Source: Polaribacter sp. Hel1_85
Lineage (GTDB): Bacteria > Bacteroidota > Bacteroidia > Flavobacteriales > Flavobacteriaceae
Length of the DNA stretch: 64,000 bases
Assembly: GCF_000766795.1 (NCBI RefSeq)
Contig: NZ_JPDS01000002.1
Coordinates: forward strand, 1,307,001-1,371,000
Reading direction: 5' to 3'
The number at the start of each line of letters is the position of its first letter. The first letter of the stretch is position 1. The notes under the pieces are model-generated. The model was given only the letters and a program-made list of their open reading frames with translations, had not been told where the DNA came from and did not search any database. A program made the translations under genes and the position numbers. Shown in pieces: positions 47,441 to 56,957 of this stretch.

Positions 47441-48727
47441 ATGTCAGATACAGCTAAATTACAGATTGGAGATAATTCTTACGAATTTCCACTTGTAAAA
47501 GGAACCGAAAATGAAGTTGCCATTAATATTAAAACATTAAGAACAGCAACCAATGGAATAATAACAATAGACCCAGGTTATAAGAATACAGGTTCTTGTG
47601 AAAGCGCAATTACTTTTTTAGATGGAGAAAAGGGAATTTTACGTTATAGAGGTTATTCAATTGAAGAATTAGCAGAAAAAGCAGATTTTTTAGAAGTATC
47701 TTATGCTTTAATTTTTGGTAATTTACCAAACAAAGAAGAACTAGCAAAATTTGATGCAGACATTAAGCGTCATTCTTTAGTAGATGATGATGTAAGAAAA
47801 ATTATTGAAGCATTTCCAAGAAACGCCCATCCTATGGGAGTATTATCTTCTTTAACAAGTGCTTTAACAGCTTTTAATCCTTCTTCTGTAGATATAAATT
47901 CTCGTGAAGAAATGTATACTGCAATTGTTAAAATATTTGCTAAGTTTCCTACTTTGGTAGCTTGGACAATGAGAAAGAAAAAAGGATTTCACTTAAATTA
48001 TGGAAGAAAAAATTTAGGGTATGTTGAAAATCTAATGTACATGATGTTTAAACAACCTAATGAAGATTTTGTAGTAAATCCAATCATTAAAAATGCATTA
48101 GATAAATTATTAATCTTACACGCAGATCATGAGCAAAATTGTTCTACATCTACTGTTAGAATAGTGGGTTCTTCTCATGCGGGTTTATTTGCTTCTCTTT
48201 CTGCAGGAATTTCTGCACTTTGGGGGCCATTACATGGTGGAGCAAATCAAGCAGTTTTAGAAATGTTAGAAGCTATTAAAGCTGATGGTGGAGATACTAA
48301 AAAGTACATGGCTAAAGCAAAAGATAAAAATGATCCCTTCCGTTTAATGGGATTTGGTCATAGAGTTTATAAAAACTTTGATCCGAGAGCTAAAATTATT
48401 AAAGCTGCAGCTGATGAAGTTTTAAATGATTTAGGAGTTGATGATCCAATTTTAGATATTGCTCGTGGTTTAGAGAAAGAAGCATTAAATGACCCTTATT
48501 TTGTTGAAAGAAAATTATATCCGAATGTAGATTTCTATTCTGGAATAATATACAGAGCAATGGGTATTCCTACAGATATGTTCACAGTAATGTTTGCTTT
48601 AGGTCGTTTACCAGGATGGATTGCACAATGGAAAGAAATGCGTCTTAGAAAAGAGCCAATTGGTCGTCCTCGTCAAATTTATATAGGAGAAAATTTAAGA
48701 CATTTTACAGAATTAGAGAAAAGATAA
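47441..48727 (+). CDS. gltA: Citrate synthase
   Basis: The 428-aa protein has the hexameric (type II) citrate synthase features: catalytic His regions HADHEQNCSTSTVRIVGSSHAG (in part) and FGHRVYKNFDPRAKI, and catalytic Asp in NVDFYSGIIYRAMGIP. It condenses acetyl-CoA with oxaloacetate at the entry to the TCA cycle. It has its own promoter and terminator. Confidence 0.97.
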   Translation: MSDTAKLQIGDNSYEFPLVKGTENEVAINIKTLRTATNGIITIDPGYKNTGSCESAITFLDGEKGILRYRGYSIEELAEKADFLEVSYALIFGNLPNKEELAKFDADIKRHSLVDDDVRKIIEAFPRNAHPMGVLSSLTSALTAFNPSSVDINSREEMYTAIVKIFAKFPTLVAWTMRKKKGFHLNYGRKNLGYVENLMYMMFKQPNEDFVVNPIIKNALDKLLILHADHEQNCSTSTVRIVGSSHAGLFASLSAGISALWGPLHGGANQAVLEMLEAIKADGGDTKKYMAKAKDKNDPFRLMGFGHRVYKNFDPRAKIIKAAADEVLNDLGVDDPILDIARGLEKEALNDPYFVERKLYPNVDFYSGIIYRAMGIPTDMFTVMFALGRLPGWIAQWKEMRLRKEPIGRPRQIYIGENLRHFTELEKR

Positions 48728-48755
48728 AAAAATAGTATTATTTTACAGAAAATTT

Positions 48756-48785
48756 AAAAGCTTCATGATTTATGAAGCTTTTTTT
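48756..48785 (+). terminator. Intrinsic terminator of gltA
   Basis: AAAAGCTTCAT (48756-48766) / ATGAAGCTTTT (48772-48782), 5-nt loop, T tract to 48785; the DDAH-like gene starts 16 bp later, so that gene's promoter must overlap the hairpin, or it relies on read-through. Confidence 0.9.
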
Positions 48786-48800
48786 ATCGAATTATAAATA

Positions 48801-49715
48801 ATGTTACAATTAAATATAAAAAACGAAACTTCTCGGTTAAGAGCTGTGATTTTAGGTACAGCTCAAAGTAATGGAAATGTTCCTAAAGTAGAAGATTGCT
48901 ATGACCCAAAAAGTGTTGAGCATGTTTTAGCAGGTACATATCCAAAAGAGGAAGACATGCTCTTAGAAATGGAGGCAGTTGCTAAAGTTTTAAATAAGTA
49001 TGATGTAAAAGTTTTTAGACCAGATATAATTAAAAATTATAACCAGATTTTTTCTAGAGATATTGCTTTTGTTATAGATGATATATTTATTGAAGCAAAT
49101 ATTTTACCAGATAGAGAAAGAGAGTATAAGGCTATAGATAAAGTGATTTCTCAAATAAATCCAGATAAAGTTATTGTTTTACCAGAAGAATGTCATGTAG
49201 AAGGAGGAGATGTTATGCCATGGAATGATTATATATTTATTGGTACTTATTCTGGAAATGATTATGCAGATTATATAACAGCTAGAACAAATATTGATGC
49301 TGTAATTGCCATTCAGGAATTATTCCCTCATAAAATAGTGAAGTCTTTTGAGCTAAGAAAATCGAATACAAATGCAAAAGAAAATGCACTGCATTTAGAT
49401 TGTTGTTTTCAGCCTATAGGAAAAGATAAAGCAATTCTTCATAAAAATGGTTTTTTAGTTGAAAAAGAATATGAATGGTTGGTTAATTTCTTTGGAAAAG
49501 AAAATATTTTTGAAATTACAAAAGAAGAAATGTATAGTATGAATAGTAACGTTTTTTCTATTTCTGAAGAAGTTATTATTTCAGAAAAAAACTTTACTAG
49601 ACTTAATACCTGGCTTAGATCAAATGGATTTACTGTAGAAGAAGTACCTTATGCAGAAATAGCTAAACAAGAAGGTTTGTTGCGATGTTCTACATTACCT
49701 TTAATAAGAGATTAA
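48801..49715 (+). CDS. Dimethylarginine dimethylaminohydrolase (DDAH)-like amidinohydrolase
   Basis: The 304-aa protein is in the guanidino-group-modifying (pentein) superfamily: SRDIAFVIDDIFIEAN near 90, EGGD near 135-140 (substrate-binding acid), the catalytic His in NALHLDCCFQ near 197 and the nucleophile Cys296 in LLRCSTLPL at the C-terminus. DDAH or arginine deiminase-like members hydrolyse methylarginines or arginine to citrulline; the size fits DDAH-type better than full arginine deiminase (about 410 aa). Exact substrate is uncertain. It has only 16 bp between the gltA terminator and its start. Confidence 0.85.
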   Translation: MLQLNIKNETSRLRAVILGTAQSNGNVPKVEDCYDPKSVEHVLAGTYPKEEDMLLEMEAVAKVLNKYDVKVFRPDIIKNYNQIFSRDIAFVIDDIFIEANILPDREREYKAIDKVISQINPDKVIVLPEECHVEGGDVMPWNDYIFIGTYSGNDYADYITARTNIDAVIAIQELFPHKIVKSFELRKSNTNAKENALHLDCCFQPIGKDKAILHKNGFLVEKEYEWLVNFFGKENIFEITKEEMYSMNSNVFSISEEVIISEKNFTRLNTWLRSNGFTVEEVPYAEIAKQEGLLRCSTLPLIRD

Positions 49716-49747
49716 GTAAGACTTTTTTTATAAATTTTTCACAATAA

Positions 49748-49772
49748 AAAACCGAGCAATTTGCTCGGTTTT
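49748..49772. terminator. Bidirectional terminator between convergent genes
   Basis: AAAACCGAGCA (49748-49758) / TGCTCGGTTTT (49762-49772), 3-nt loop; A tract on one side and T tract on the other, so it can serve both the DDAH-like gene and the convergent DUF4369 gene. Confidence 0.9.
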
Positions 49773-49798
49773 ATGTAATTATATACTATGAGAAATTA

Positions 49799-50500
49799 TT
49801 ATTTCTCGTTTGATTTTATCTTACTAACGTATTCTTCAAAACGTTTACCGTAATCAGATTTTTTAATTCTTTCTGATAGAGAACTATTTACTGTATCTAG
49901 CATTTTTAAACTGGCATCATACATTTCTGTAAGCGCAATATATGGAGCAACTTCCATATCAGCATTTGTAATAGCAAAATTAGTTGTAAACAAAACTCTT
50001 TTTTTTGCTAATTTGTTATATTCTTTCTCTAATTGAGCAACAAGCTCTGTATCATTTACTTTTTTAGCATCAAAATCTTTTTTGATAAACTCCAAACGAT
50101 CGTTTTGAAATTTTCTTTTGATTTTATTATATTTATCTAAAAGTTCTTGATTTTTGGATCCATAAATTTCTGGAGTATAGCCAAACTGTTCTACTTTATC
50201 ATTAATAGTAATTGTACCTTTTTCTCCAAAAAATAAGATTCTTTTATCAGTAGTATTTCCATCAAAAGTTAAATAATATAATACAGGAGATTCTATATTA
50301 TCAGTTAAAATAAATTTATCACTTCCTATTAAGTTTACAGAATCTACAGATACTAAAAGTGTATCTTTCATTTTTTGCAGGTATAAAGTTCCTTTTTTAA
50401 GACCCTTAATTTGTCCTTTTACAATCATGTTTCCTTCTTTCTTAGAAGAACATGCTGTTATTAAAATTGATAGTACTAAAAGAGTAATAATTTTCTTCAT
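49799..50500 (-). CDS. DUF4369-type lipoprotein
   Basis: The ATG at 50500 is chosen (233 aa) because it opens a lipoprotein signal (MKKIITLLVLSILITAC, Cys17) and avoids overlap with the DUF819 gene; the frame extends to 50575. The N-terminal domain (about 25-115: VKGQIKGLKKGTLYLQK, RILFFGEKGTITI) is the DUF4369 beta domain that often precedes TlpA/AhpC thioredoxins in Bacteroidota. Here the rest is a Lys-rich helical region without CxxC, so the protein lacks the redox domain. Function unknown. Confidence 0.8.
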   Translation of the reverse strand: MKKIITLLVLSILITACSSKKEGNMIVKGQIKGLKKGTLYLQKMKDTLLVSVDSVNLIGSDKFILTDNIESPVLYYLTFDGNTTDKRILFFGEKGTITINDKVEQFGYTPEIYGSKNQELLDKYNKIKRKFQNDRLEFIKKDFDAKKVNDTELVAQLEKEYNKLAKKRVLFTTNFAITNADMEVAPYIALTEMYDASLKMLDTVNSSLSERIKKSDYGKRFEEYVSKIKSNEK

Positions 50501-50538
50501 AAATCTAAATTTTCGTCTGCAAATATGCTCATTTTTAT

Positions 50539-51846
50539 TTAAAGAGTCGCTGATAATTCTAATAAAATAGTACACAAAATTGCACCTACAGTTCCTATTG
50601 CATATCCAAAAACAGCTAATAAAACACCAACTGTTGCTAAAGAAGGATGAAAAGCTTGAGCAACAATAGGGGCAGAAGCAGCACCACCAACATTTGCTTG
50701 ACTACCAACTGCTAAAAAGAAATAAGGTGCTTTTATCAATTTTGCTACTAAAATTAGTAAACCAGCATGAATTGTCATCCAAACAACACCAATAGCAATT
50801 AAACCTAAATTGTCGAAAATCATAGCCAAATCCATTTTCATACCAATAGAAGCTACTAATACATAAATAAAAATACTACCTAATTTACTAGCACCTGCAC
50901 CTTCGTAATTTTTTGCTTTTGTAAAGGATAATATAATTGCAACAATTGTAGAGATACTAATTAACCAAAAGAAGCCAGACCCTAAAAAGGTAAAGACATT
51001 TCTCCAGGTTTCTGATTCAATACCTGAAACTAAATTATTAAAGAAAGTACTTAAATAGGATGCAGCAAAATGACCAAACCCAACTGTACCAAATGCAATT
51101 GCTAACATTATCATTAAATCTGTTAACGTAGGGTTTCTTTTTGTTTTTTGAGAAAAGGCAGAAACTTTTTCTTTTAATTCTTCGATTGCAGAAGTATCTG
51201 CTCCAAGCCATTTATCAATTTTATCTTTTTTACCAATTCCTATTAATAAAATAGCCATCCAAATATTGGCAACAACAATATCAACAAAAACCATCCCTCC
51301 ATATTTTTGAGGATTGTATTGGTAAATTTCTAACATGGCAGTTTGGTTTGCTCCACCACCAATCCAACTTCCTGCAAGTGTAGAAAGCCCTCTCCAAACC
51401 GCATCAAAATCTGCTCCACCAACTGTTTCTGGAGAAAAAATTGAGATTAATAAGATTGCAATAGGACCTCCAATTATAATTCCTATAGTTCCTGTAAAAA
51501 ACATAATTAATGCTTTAGAACCTAAGTTAAAAATAGCTTTTAAATCGATACTTAATGTCATTAAAACTAATGCTGCAGGTAATAAAAAACGACTAGAAAC
51601 ATAATATAATTGAGATTCTTCTTTTACAATTTCTCCTACAGTATTTGTCGTTTCCCATTCTGGGGATATAATTCCGGCAGTTGTAAAAATTGCAGGAATA
51701 AAATATGCCATAAATAAACCAGGAACAATTTTGTAAAATTTGTGCCAAAAACCACTTGTTTTACTTTCTGTATAGAAAACGAACCCGAGTGATAACATTA
51801 ATATTCCAAAAACGATTGCATCGTTTGTAAAAGTAGGTGCTGTCAT
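50539..51846 (-). CDS. DUF819 family membrane protein (putative permease)
   Basis: The 435-aa protein has about 11-12 membrane segments and the conserved Gly-rich text GSWIGGGANQTAMLEIY and AVGSQANVGGAASAPIVAQAFHP, a pattern of two inverted half-repeats resembling anion/ion exchangers. The family (YjcL in Bacillus) lacks a demonstrated substrate. It follows the DUF2490 gene by 2 bp, suggesting co-transcription, and precedes the DUF4369 lipoprotein. Confidence 0.88.
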   Translation of the reverse strand: MTAPTFTNDAIVFGILMLSLGFVFYTESKTSGFWHKFYKIVPGLFMAYFIPAIFTTAGIISPEWETTNTVGEIVKEESQLYYVSSRFLLPAALVLMTLSIDLKAIFNLGSKALIMFFTGTIGIIIGGPIAILLISIFSPETVGGADFDAVWRGLSTLAGSWIGGGANQTAMLEIYQYNPQKYGGMVFVDIVVANIWMAILLIGIGKKDKIDKWLGADTSAIEELKEKVSAFSQKTKRNPTLTDLMIMLAIAFGTVGFGHFAASYLSTFFNNLVSGIESETWRNVFTFLGSGFFWLISISTIVAIILSFTKAKNYEGAGASKLGSIFIYVLVASIGMKMDLAMIFDNLGLIAIGVVWMTIHAGLLILVAKLIKAPYFFLAVGSQANVGGAASAPIVAQAFHPSLATVGVLLAVFGYAIGTVGAILCTILLELSATL

Positions 51847-51848
51847 AT

Positions 51849-52523
51849 TTATATTGTTTTTTTTGTAAAATCTGTGTTTAAAATAATGCCTAATTGTACT
51901 CTATGAAGACTACTATTTGAGAATTTTGTGTAAAAATAGCCTATTTTTAGCTTTACTGATTCATTAATTTTTTTAATTAATCCGGCACCAGTTCTATTTT
52001 GACTAAATGCTTTTGCTGCAAATTTTATAAATATTTCACTAAATGCATAGGTTTCCCATTTTTGAAATATTGGATACTTTAAAAATAACCCATATCTTAT
52101 TCTATGTTTTACTTCATCTTTTAAATTTTGCCTTTTAAACCTTTGTGCTAATCTAATTCTATGGTTTACTTGAATTGTATTCCAATTAACTTTAATATTT
52201 AAATCTTGATAAAAGCGATATTCATATAAGTCTGGTAAATCTGTTTTATAAGATGTATCTGTAATTGAATATACAGCACCACCAGTAAAATTTACTTTTT
52301 TATTAAGACTATAATTGAGCCCCATTCGATAAATTTCTTGTTGATATTCTGAAGCAAGTTCAAAATATCTAAAATGTGCACCTGTTTTAAGTTTTATATT
52401 TTTAGATAGTTTGTGAGAACCATTATACATGTACCAACTTCCTAATTTGTGTTCAGGGGAATTTTGAGCTTTTGCCACAAATGAAAACAGACTAAAACAT
52501 AAAATAATAATTAATTTTCTCAT
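51849..52523 (-). CDS. DUF2490 family outer-membrane protein
   Basis: The 224-aa product has a signal peptide (IILCFSLFSFVAKAQ, about 19 residues) and repeated amphipathic strands (GLNYSLNKKVNFTGGAVYS, LAQRFKRQNLKDEVKHRIRYG) consistent with a small beta-barrel of the DUF2490 family. The C-terminus VQLGIILNTDF is barrel-like. It lies 19 bp after the large propeller-protein gene and 2 bp before the DUF819 permease, so they may share a transcript. Function unknown. Confidence 0.8.
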   Translation of the reverse strand: MRKLIIILCFSLFSFVAKAQNSPEHKLGSWYMYNGSHKLSKNIKLKTGAHFRYFELASEYQQEIYRMGLNYSLNKKVNFTGGAVYSITDTSYKTDLPDLYEYRFYQDLNIKVNWNTIQVNHRIRLAQRFKRQNLKDEVKHRIRYGLFLKYPIFQKWETYAFSEIFIKFAAKAFSQNRTGAGLIKKINESVKLKIGYFYTKFSNSSLHRVQLGIILNTDFTKKTI

Positions 52524-52542
52524 TTTTTTTAATAACTACAAT

Positions 52543-55500
52543 CTATTTAATAACATAAATTATAGGTTCTTTAAAAGGAGATATTTTAATTTTTTCAGTA
52601 GTATTTCTATATGCTTTCCATTCAGAATTAATAAATTTATTAGTTTGCTCTAAAGCTTTTTTAAATTCCATTTTAAATTGATTCATTAAAATAGATTCTG
52701 TAGAAGTTTGTTCTCCAAAACGAGAACGAATATATCTACTAGCTAAAGAAAAACGTTGATTTACAGTGACTTCAGGGTTACGTGTAATTCCTTGCCTTTT
52801 ATCAACCTTACCAAGGTAAAGAGCAATTAAATTATCAATTTTTTCAATAATTTCTGTCGAAGATTTTATTTCATTCTTATACTTTTTCTTATCTTTTTTA
52901 GATAATTGAGATTTTAAGTTTGTTGCAGCATTTTTGTTTTCAACTAATTGTTTAACAACGTTGGCTATTTTTTCTTGATAGGCTTCTAATTCTTTACTTG
53001 CATCATATTTTTGATTAATTGCTGTTTGAGAAATTTGTAATCTAGGATCAAATTCTACTTTAATATTTTGCTCAGAAATAGCATCTCCATAAGTCATTTT
53101 TAATTTATAAACACCAGGTTTCACAGAAACTCCACTTGGTTCTCTTTTAGATTTTCTAATTGTTCTAGATGCTCTTGCAACTCCTTTTTCTCTTAAACCC
53201 CAAGTTGTCTTGTGAATTCCATTTTCTTTAGGAGTTTTTATTTTTAATGTTCTAATTTTTCTTACTCTATCAAATATTTCAAGTTTTATAGAATCGTATT
53301 TAACAGTATTTTCAGTTTCTTTAGAGTCATTTTCGTTTTGTTTATTATTTGTTTTTTTATCTAAAGGTGCATTGATGTAATAAGAAATAATAGCTCCTCT
53401 TTTTCGATTTTCACCTTGATATATTGCATCTGCACCAAATCTACTTCCTGTTGGTTGTTGTGTTGCAGCTTGATAAGCAACTGGTGGAGCAAATAACTCT
53501 AATCTTTTCGAAGTAATATTTCCATTTGCAATTGTTCTTAAAGGTTTAATGTCATCCAAAACCCAAGCAGCTCTTCCAAAAGTTCCAATAACTAGATCAT
53601 TTTCTCTTGTTTGAATTACTAAATCTTTTACAGGAACTGTAGGAAATCCATTTGTCCATTTTGTCCATTTTTTTCCAGCATTTATAGAAATATATAAACC
53701 ATCATCAGTTCCTAAAAACAATAAGTTTTTATTTAAAGGATCTTCAATTATACAAAGTGTATAGCTTTGTACATCGTTTTCATCTACAATTCGTTCCCAA
53801 GATTTACCATAATTTTTAGTTCTGTAAGCATAGGGAGTGTAATTAAAACGTCTGTAATCATTGGCAACTAATAATGCTTCACCTTTATTTTTATTGGATG
53901 CTTTTATTTGAGTAATCCAACTATTTGCAGGTAAACCTTTAATGTTTTTAGCAACATTTGTCCAAGTTGTTCCACTGTTTTTTGTAATGTGTACTTGTCC
54001 ATCATCAGTTGCAGCCCACAAAACGTCTTTTTCTAAAACTGTTGGCTCAATTACTAAAATTGTACAATGATTTTCTGCTCCAGTTGCATCCATAGTTAAA
54101 CCACCACTTTCTGCTTGTTTTAATTTTTCTGGATTATTGGTTGATAAATCAGGAGAAATCACAGTCCAAGTTAAACCTTTGTCTGTTGATTTATGTACAA
54201 ACTGACTTCCGAAATATAAAGTAGCATTATCAAAAGGATCCATGTTGATGGCTGCATTCCAATTAAAACGTAATTTCACTTTTGCATCTGGATGTGTAGG
54301 TTTTACAGAGTAATTATTTCCTGTGATATAATCATATTTTAACACAGAACCTTGTTGACTCATTGACCAACCATAACGTGAATCATCTTTATCAGGAACT
54401 ACATCAAAACCATCACCAAAACTAATTTCTTGCCAATAAGAATTTCTAATTCCTTGTGCTTTCCATACATAAGCAGGACCTCTCCAAGAACCATTATCTT
54501 GCATTCCCCCATAAACATTATAAGGATATTCATTATCTACATTTATGTGATAAAATTGTGCCACAGGAATGTTACCAATAAATCGCCAAGATTTACCTCC
54601 ATCTTTTGAAATGTTTAAACCTCCATCATTTCCATCAATCATGAATTTACCATTCTTAGGATGAATCCACCAAGCATGATGATCTGGATGAACTCCATTA
54701 TTTGCTCGATAAGCAGGCATTAATTGTTTAAAAGATTTACCTCCATCTTGTGATACATTTACGTAAGTAAAGACTGTATATACTCTATTTTCGTTTTGTG
54801 GATCAACATAAATCTCTGAGTAATAAAAAGGACGATTTCCAATACCTGGTTTATCATTTATTTTTGTCCATTTAAAACCTCCATCTACACTTTTATAAAG
54901 TGCATTCTTTTTAGCTTCTACTAAAGCATATATTATTTCAGGGTTATTTGGTGCTATTGCAACTCCAATTCTACCTAATTCACCTTTAGGAAAACCTTCT
55001 TTTTCTGTAATTTGTTTCCAATTTTCTCCTCCATCATGCGTCATATACAAACCACTTCCTGTTCCACCAGATTTAAAAAACCAAGGATCACGTTTGTGTT
55101 CCCACATTGCAGCAATTAATTTATTTGGATTTGTTGGATCCATAATTAAGTCTGCAGCACCAGATTTTATGTTTGTAAACAAAATTTGTTTCCACGTTTT
55201 ACCACCATCAATAGTTTTATAAACACCACGTTCTTTGTGTTCTCCCCAAGGAGAACCAATTGCTGCAACGTAAACAGTATTAGGGTTTGTAGGATCTATA
55301 ATTACGCGATGAATATGTCTTGTTTTTTCTAAGCCCATCGATTTCCAGGTTTTACCAGCATCTAAAGATTTATAGATTCCAAATCCACCATTTAGGCTAT
55401 TTCTTGGATTTCCTTCTCCAGTTCCTGCCCAAATTACACTTGGATTTGATTGTTGAATTGCAACAGCACCAATTGAAGCTGTTAATTCTTTTTCAAAAAT

Positions 55501-55731
55501 TGGTTTCCAAGTTGTTCCACCAGAAGTAGATTTCCAAATTCCACCAGAAGCTGTACCAACATACATTATTTCTGGGTTTGCTTCTACAACATCAATAGAA
55601 GTTACACGTCCAGACATTCCTCCAGGACCTATATTTCTTGGTTTCATGTTTTTTACCAAATCCATAGAAAAATCTTGTGAAAATAGTAGGGTAGTAGCAC
55701 ATAAAAAAAGTAATGTAAATATTTTTTTCAT
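52543..55731 (-). CDS. Large secreted VPS10/sortilin-like beta-propeller protein
   Basis: The 1062-aa protein has a signal peptide (LLFLCATTLLFSQ) and many propeller blade repeats with SxDGGxxW-type Asp-box turns (STSGGTTW, SLDAGKTW, TIDGGKTW, MTHDGGENW, SVDGGFKW, SKDGGKSW) over about residues 40-700, then an Ig-like region and a Lys-rich alpha-helical tail (about 920-1040). Proteins of this architecture are annotated as glycosyl hydrolase or sortilin-related in Bacteroidota, without a defined substrate. Unlike the 17-kb gene it lacks a PA domain and a clear T9SS C-terminal domain. It is the first gene of a group with DUF2490 and DUF819. Confidence 0.85.
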   Translation of the reverse strand: MKKIFTLLFLCATTLLFSQDFSMDLVKNMKPRNIGPGGMSGRVTSIDVVEANPEIMYVGTASGGIWKSTSGGTTWKPIFEKELTASIGAVAIQQSNPSVIWAGTGEGNPRNSLNGGFGIYKSLDAGKTWKSMGLEKTRHIHRVIIDPTNPNTVYVAAIGSPWGEHKERGVYKTIDGGKTWKQILFTNIKSGAADLIMDPTNPNKLIAAMWEHKRDPWFFKSGGTGSGLYMTHDGGENWKQITEKEGFPKGELGRIGVAIAPNNPEIIYALVEAKKNALYKSVDGGFKWTKINDKPGIGNRPFYYSEIYVDPQNENRVYTVFTYVNVSQDGGKSFKQLMPAYRANNGVHPDHHAWWIHPKNGKFMIDGNDGGLNISKDGGKSWRFIGNIPVAQFYHINVDNEYPYNVYGGMQDNGSWRGPAYVWKAQGIRNSYWQEISFGDGFDVVPDKDDSRYGWSMSQQGSVLKYDYITGNNYSVKPTHPDAKVKLRFNWNAAINMDPFDNATLYFGSQFVHKSTDKGLTWTVISPDLSTNNPEKLKQAESGGLTMDATGAENHCTILVIEPTVLEKDVLWAATDDGQVHITKNSGTTWTNVAKNIKGLPANSWITQIKASNKNKGEALLVANDYRRFNYTPYAYRTKNYGKSWERIVDENDVQSYTLCIIEDPLNKNLLFLGTDDGLYISINAGKKWTKWTNGFPTVPVKDLVIQTRENDLVIGTFGRAAWVLDDIKPLRTIANGNITSKRLELFAPPVAYQAATQQPTGSRFGADAIYQGENRKRGAIISYYINAPLDKKTNNKQNENDSKETENTVKYDSIKLEIFDRVRKIRTLKIKTPKENGIHKTTWGLREKGVARASRTIRKSKREPSGVSVKPGVYKLKMTYGDAISEQNIKVEFDPRLQISQTAINQKYDASKELEAYQEKIANVVKQLVENKNAATNLKSQLSKKDKKKYKNEIKSSTEIIEKIDNLIALYLGKVDKRQGITRNPEVTVNQRFSLASRYIRSRFGEQTSTESILMNQFKMEFKKALEQTNKFINSEWKAYRNTTEKIKISPFKEPIIYVIK

Positions 55732-55781
55732 AGTATGTTATTTTGGAGTTAAGTTTAATGGCAACAAGATACAAAAATTGA

Positions 55782-55807
55782 AAACGCTCAATGAAAATTG
55801 AACGTTT
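55782..55807 (-). other. Hairpin downstream of the RHH gene
   Basis: AAACG-TCAAT-GAAA-ATTGA-CGTTT (55782-55807) with one C-A mismatch and a GAAA loop. It lies 60 bp beyond the ribbon-helix-helix gene stop; on the minus strand it is followed by TTTTCAATTTTTG, so it may be that operon's terminator, though weaker than others here. Confidence 0.45.
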
Positions 55808-55866
55808 CTTTTAATGTTTTTTCTATTTTAATATTTATGTATGAGCTTAGTTTAAAGAATCTGAAT

Positions 55867-56031
55867 CTATTCCTCTTTCTTTTTAGGTTCTCTTTTTGCA
55901 TTTTTAAGCGCTTGCATTAGCATCCATTCTATTTGCCCATTTGTAGAACGAAATTCATCTGCAGCCCATTTTTCAATTGCTTTTATCATGTCTTCATTAA
56001 CTCGCAACGCGAATGCTTTCTTCTTTGCCAT
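55867..56031 (-). CDS. Small ribbon-helix-helix (Arc/MetJ-type) DNA-binding protein
   Basis: This 54-aa gene starts at ATG 56031-56029 and ends TAG at 55867. The product MAKKKAFALRVNEDMIKAIE ... RSTNGQIEWMLMQALKNAKR has the RHH pattern: a short basic beta strand (AFALRVN), helix A, a turn, and helix B starting STNGQIEWML. Arc-family proteins are dimeric repressors contacting DNA through the paired strands. It begins 1 base after the stop of the frame-restored alpha/beta hydrolase gene, making it the last cistron of the SPFH operon; autoregulation is a plausible role. Confidence 0.82.
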   Translation of the reverse strand: MAKKKAFALRVNEDMIKAIEKWAADEFRSTNGQIEWMLMQALKNAKREPKKKEE

Positions 56032-56032
56032 G

Positions 56033-56957
56033 TTATTCTCTTACAAATTTTACGATGGTACTAATTAGTTCTTCTGATATAGGATAATCTGGTGAAAAAT
56101 ACGATTTTAGATTGTCTTCATCTTTATTGATATTCTTTAAAACATGATTCATGTTTTCAATAATAATTAATTTTGCCTTTGGTTGCGCTTTTTTTTAATG
56201 TTTCAGCATCAGAAACTTGAACTTGTATGTCCTTTTTACCATTAATAATTAAAATAGGAATCGTTAGTTTTTTGATTTTTTCTAAAGGATTTATTTGCAT
56301 CCAAGAAAATAAAAAAGATTGATTTTGTTTTGCGAAAACACTCATTAAAAACGGGTTTACAACTTCAATTTTTCCTTTTGTTTTTAGTGTATCAAATTGT
56401 TTTTTTGCGGCTTCACCTAAAGTAGAATTGTTTTTGCTAATTTGTTTTATAATAGTTTTATCAATCGTTTCTCCTGCTCCAGCAATAGAGATATATTTAT
56501 CAGCTTTTTTTGCTGCTAACATTGCAATTAAAGAACCTTGACTATGACCAGCTAAAATGATTTTAGAAAAACGTTTTTCATAATGAAAATAATTTATGAT
56601 TTCTTCAACATCTAAAGCAAAATCTTGAAGTTTTATATCTGTTAAAAATTTAATATTATTTTTATTGGCAGTTCTTTTGTCAAAACTAAAAAATGCAATT
56701 TGTTCTTTATTTACAGCATCTCTAAATTGTTTTATATAATTTGCTTTTATATTTTGTGCAGGTTGATTACCGTTTCTATTTACGGGTCCAGAGCCATGAA
56801 CCCAAATTATTAAAGGAGTATTTTCTTGAGTAAACGTTAACGTTCCTGGTAATTCTATCTTTCCATTTTTAAGTAAAATTTCTTCTGATTTTACTTGAGC
56901 TAAAGAAACTGCAATTCCGAATATTGAAATTATTAAATATGCAATTATACGTATCAT
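56033..56957 (-). pseudogene. Exported alpha/beta hydrolase, frame broken in an eight-A run before the catalytic His
   Basis: The continuous frame (266 aa, 56157-56957) has a signal peptide (SIFGIAVSLAQ), the HGSGPVNRNG oxyanion region, nucleophile elbow GHSQGS and Asp loop INGKKDIQV, then ends in a run-on KSATKGKINYY. The run of eight A on the minus strand at 56191-56198 is the break: a shift of one base gives AQPKAKLIIIENMNHVLKN, the normal family C-terminus with the catalytic His, open to TAA 56033-56035. The restored protein would have about 307 residues. As written, the enzyme lacks its His and is inactive. The gene overlaps the PH-like gene by 4 bp and abuts the RHH gene. Confidence 0.82.

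Noticed and set aside
50501..50575. Longer N-terminus of the DUF4369 lipoprotein
   Set aside because: It overlaps the DUF819 gene and places the lipoprotein signal inside the protein.
55592..55774. 60-codon frame opposite/over the start of the propeller-protein gene
   Set aside because: Out-of-frame reading of the signal peptide region of a clear gene.
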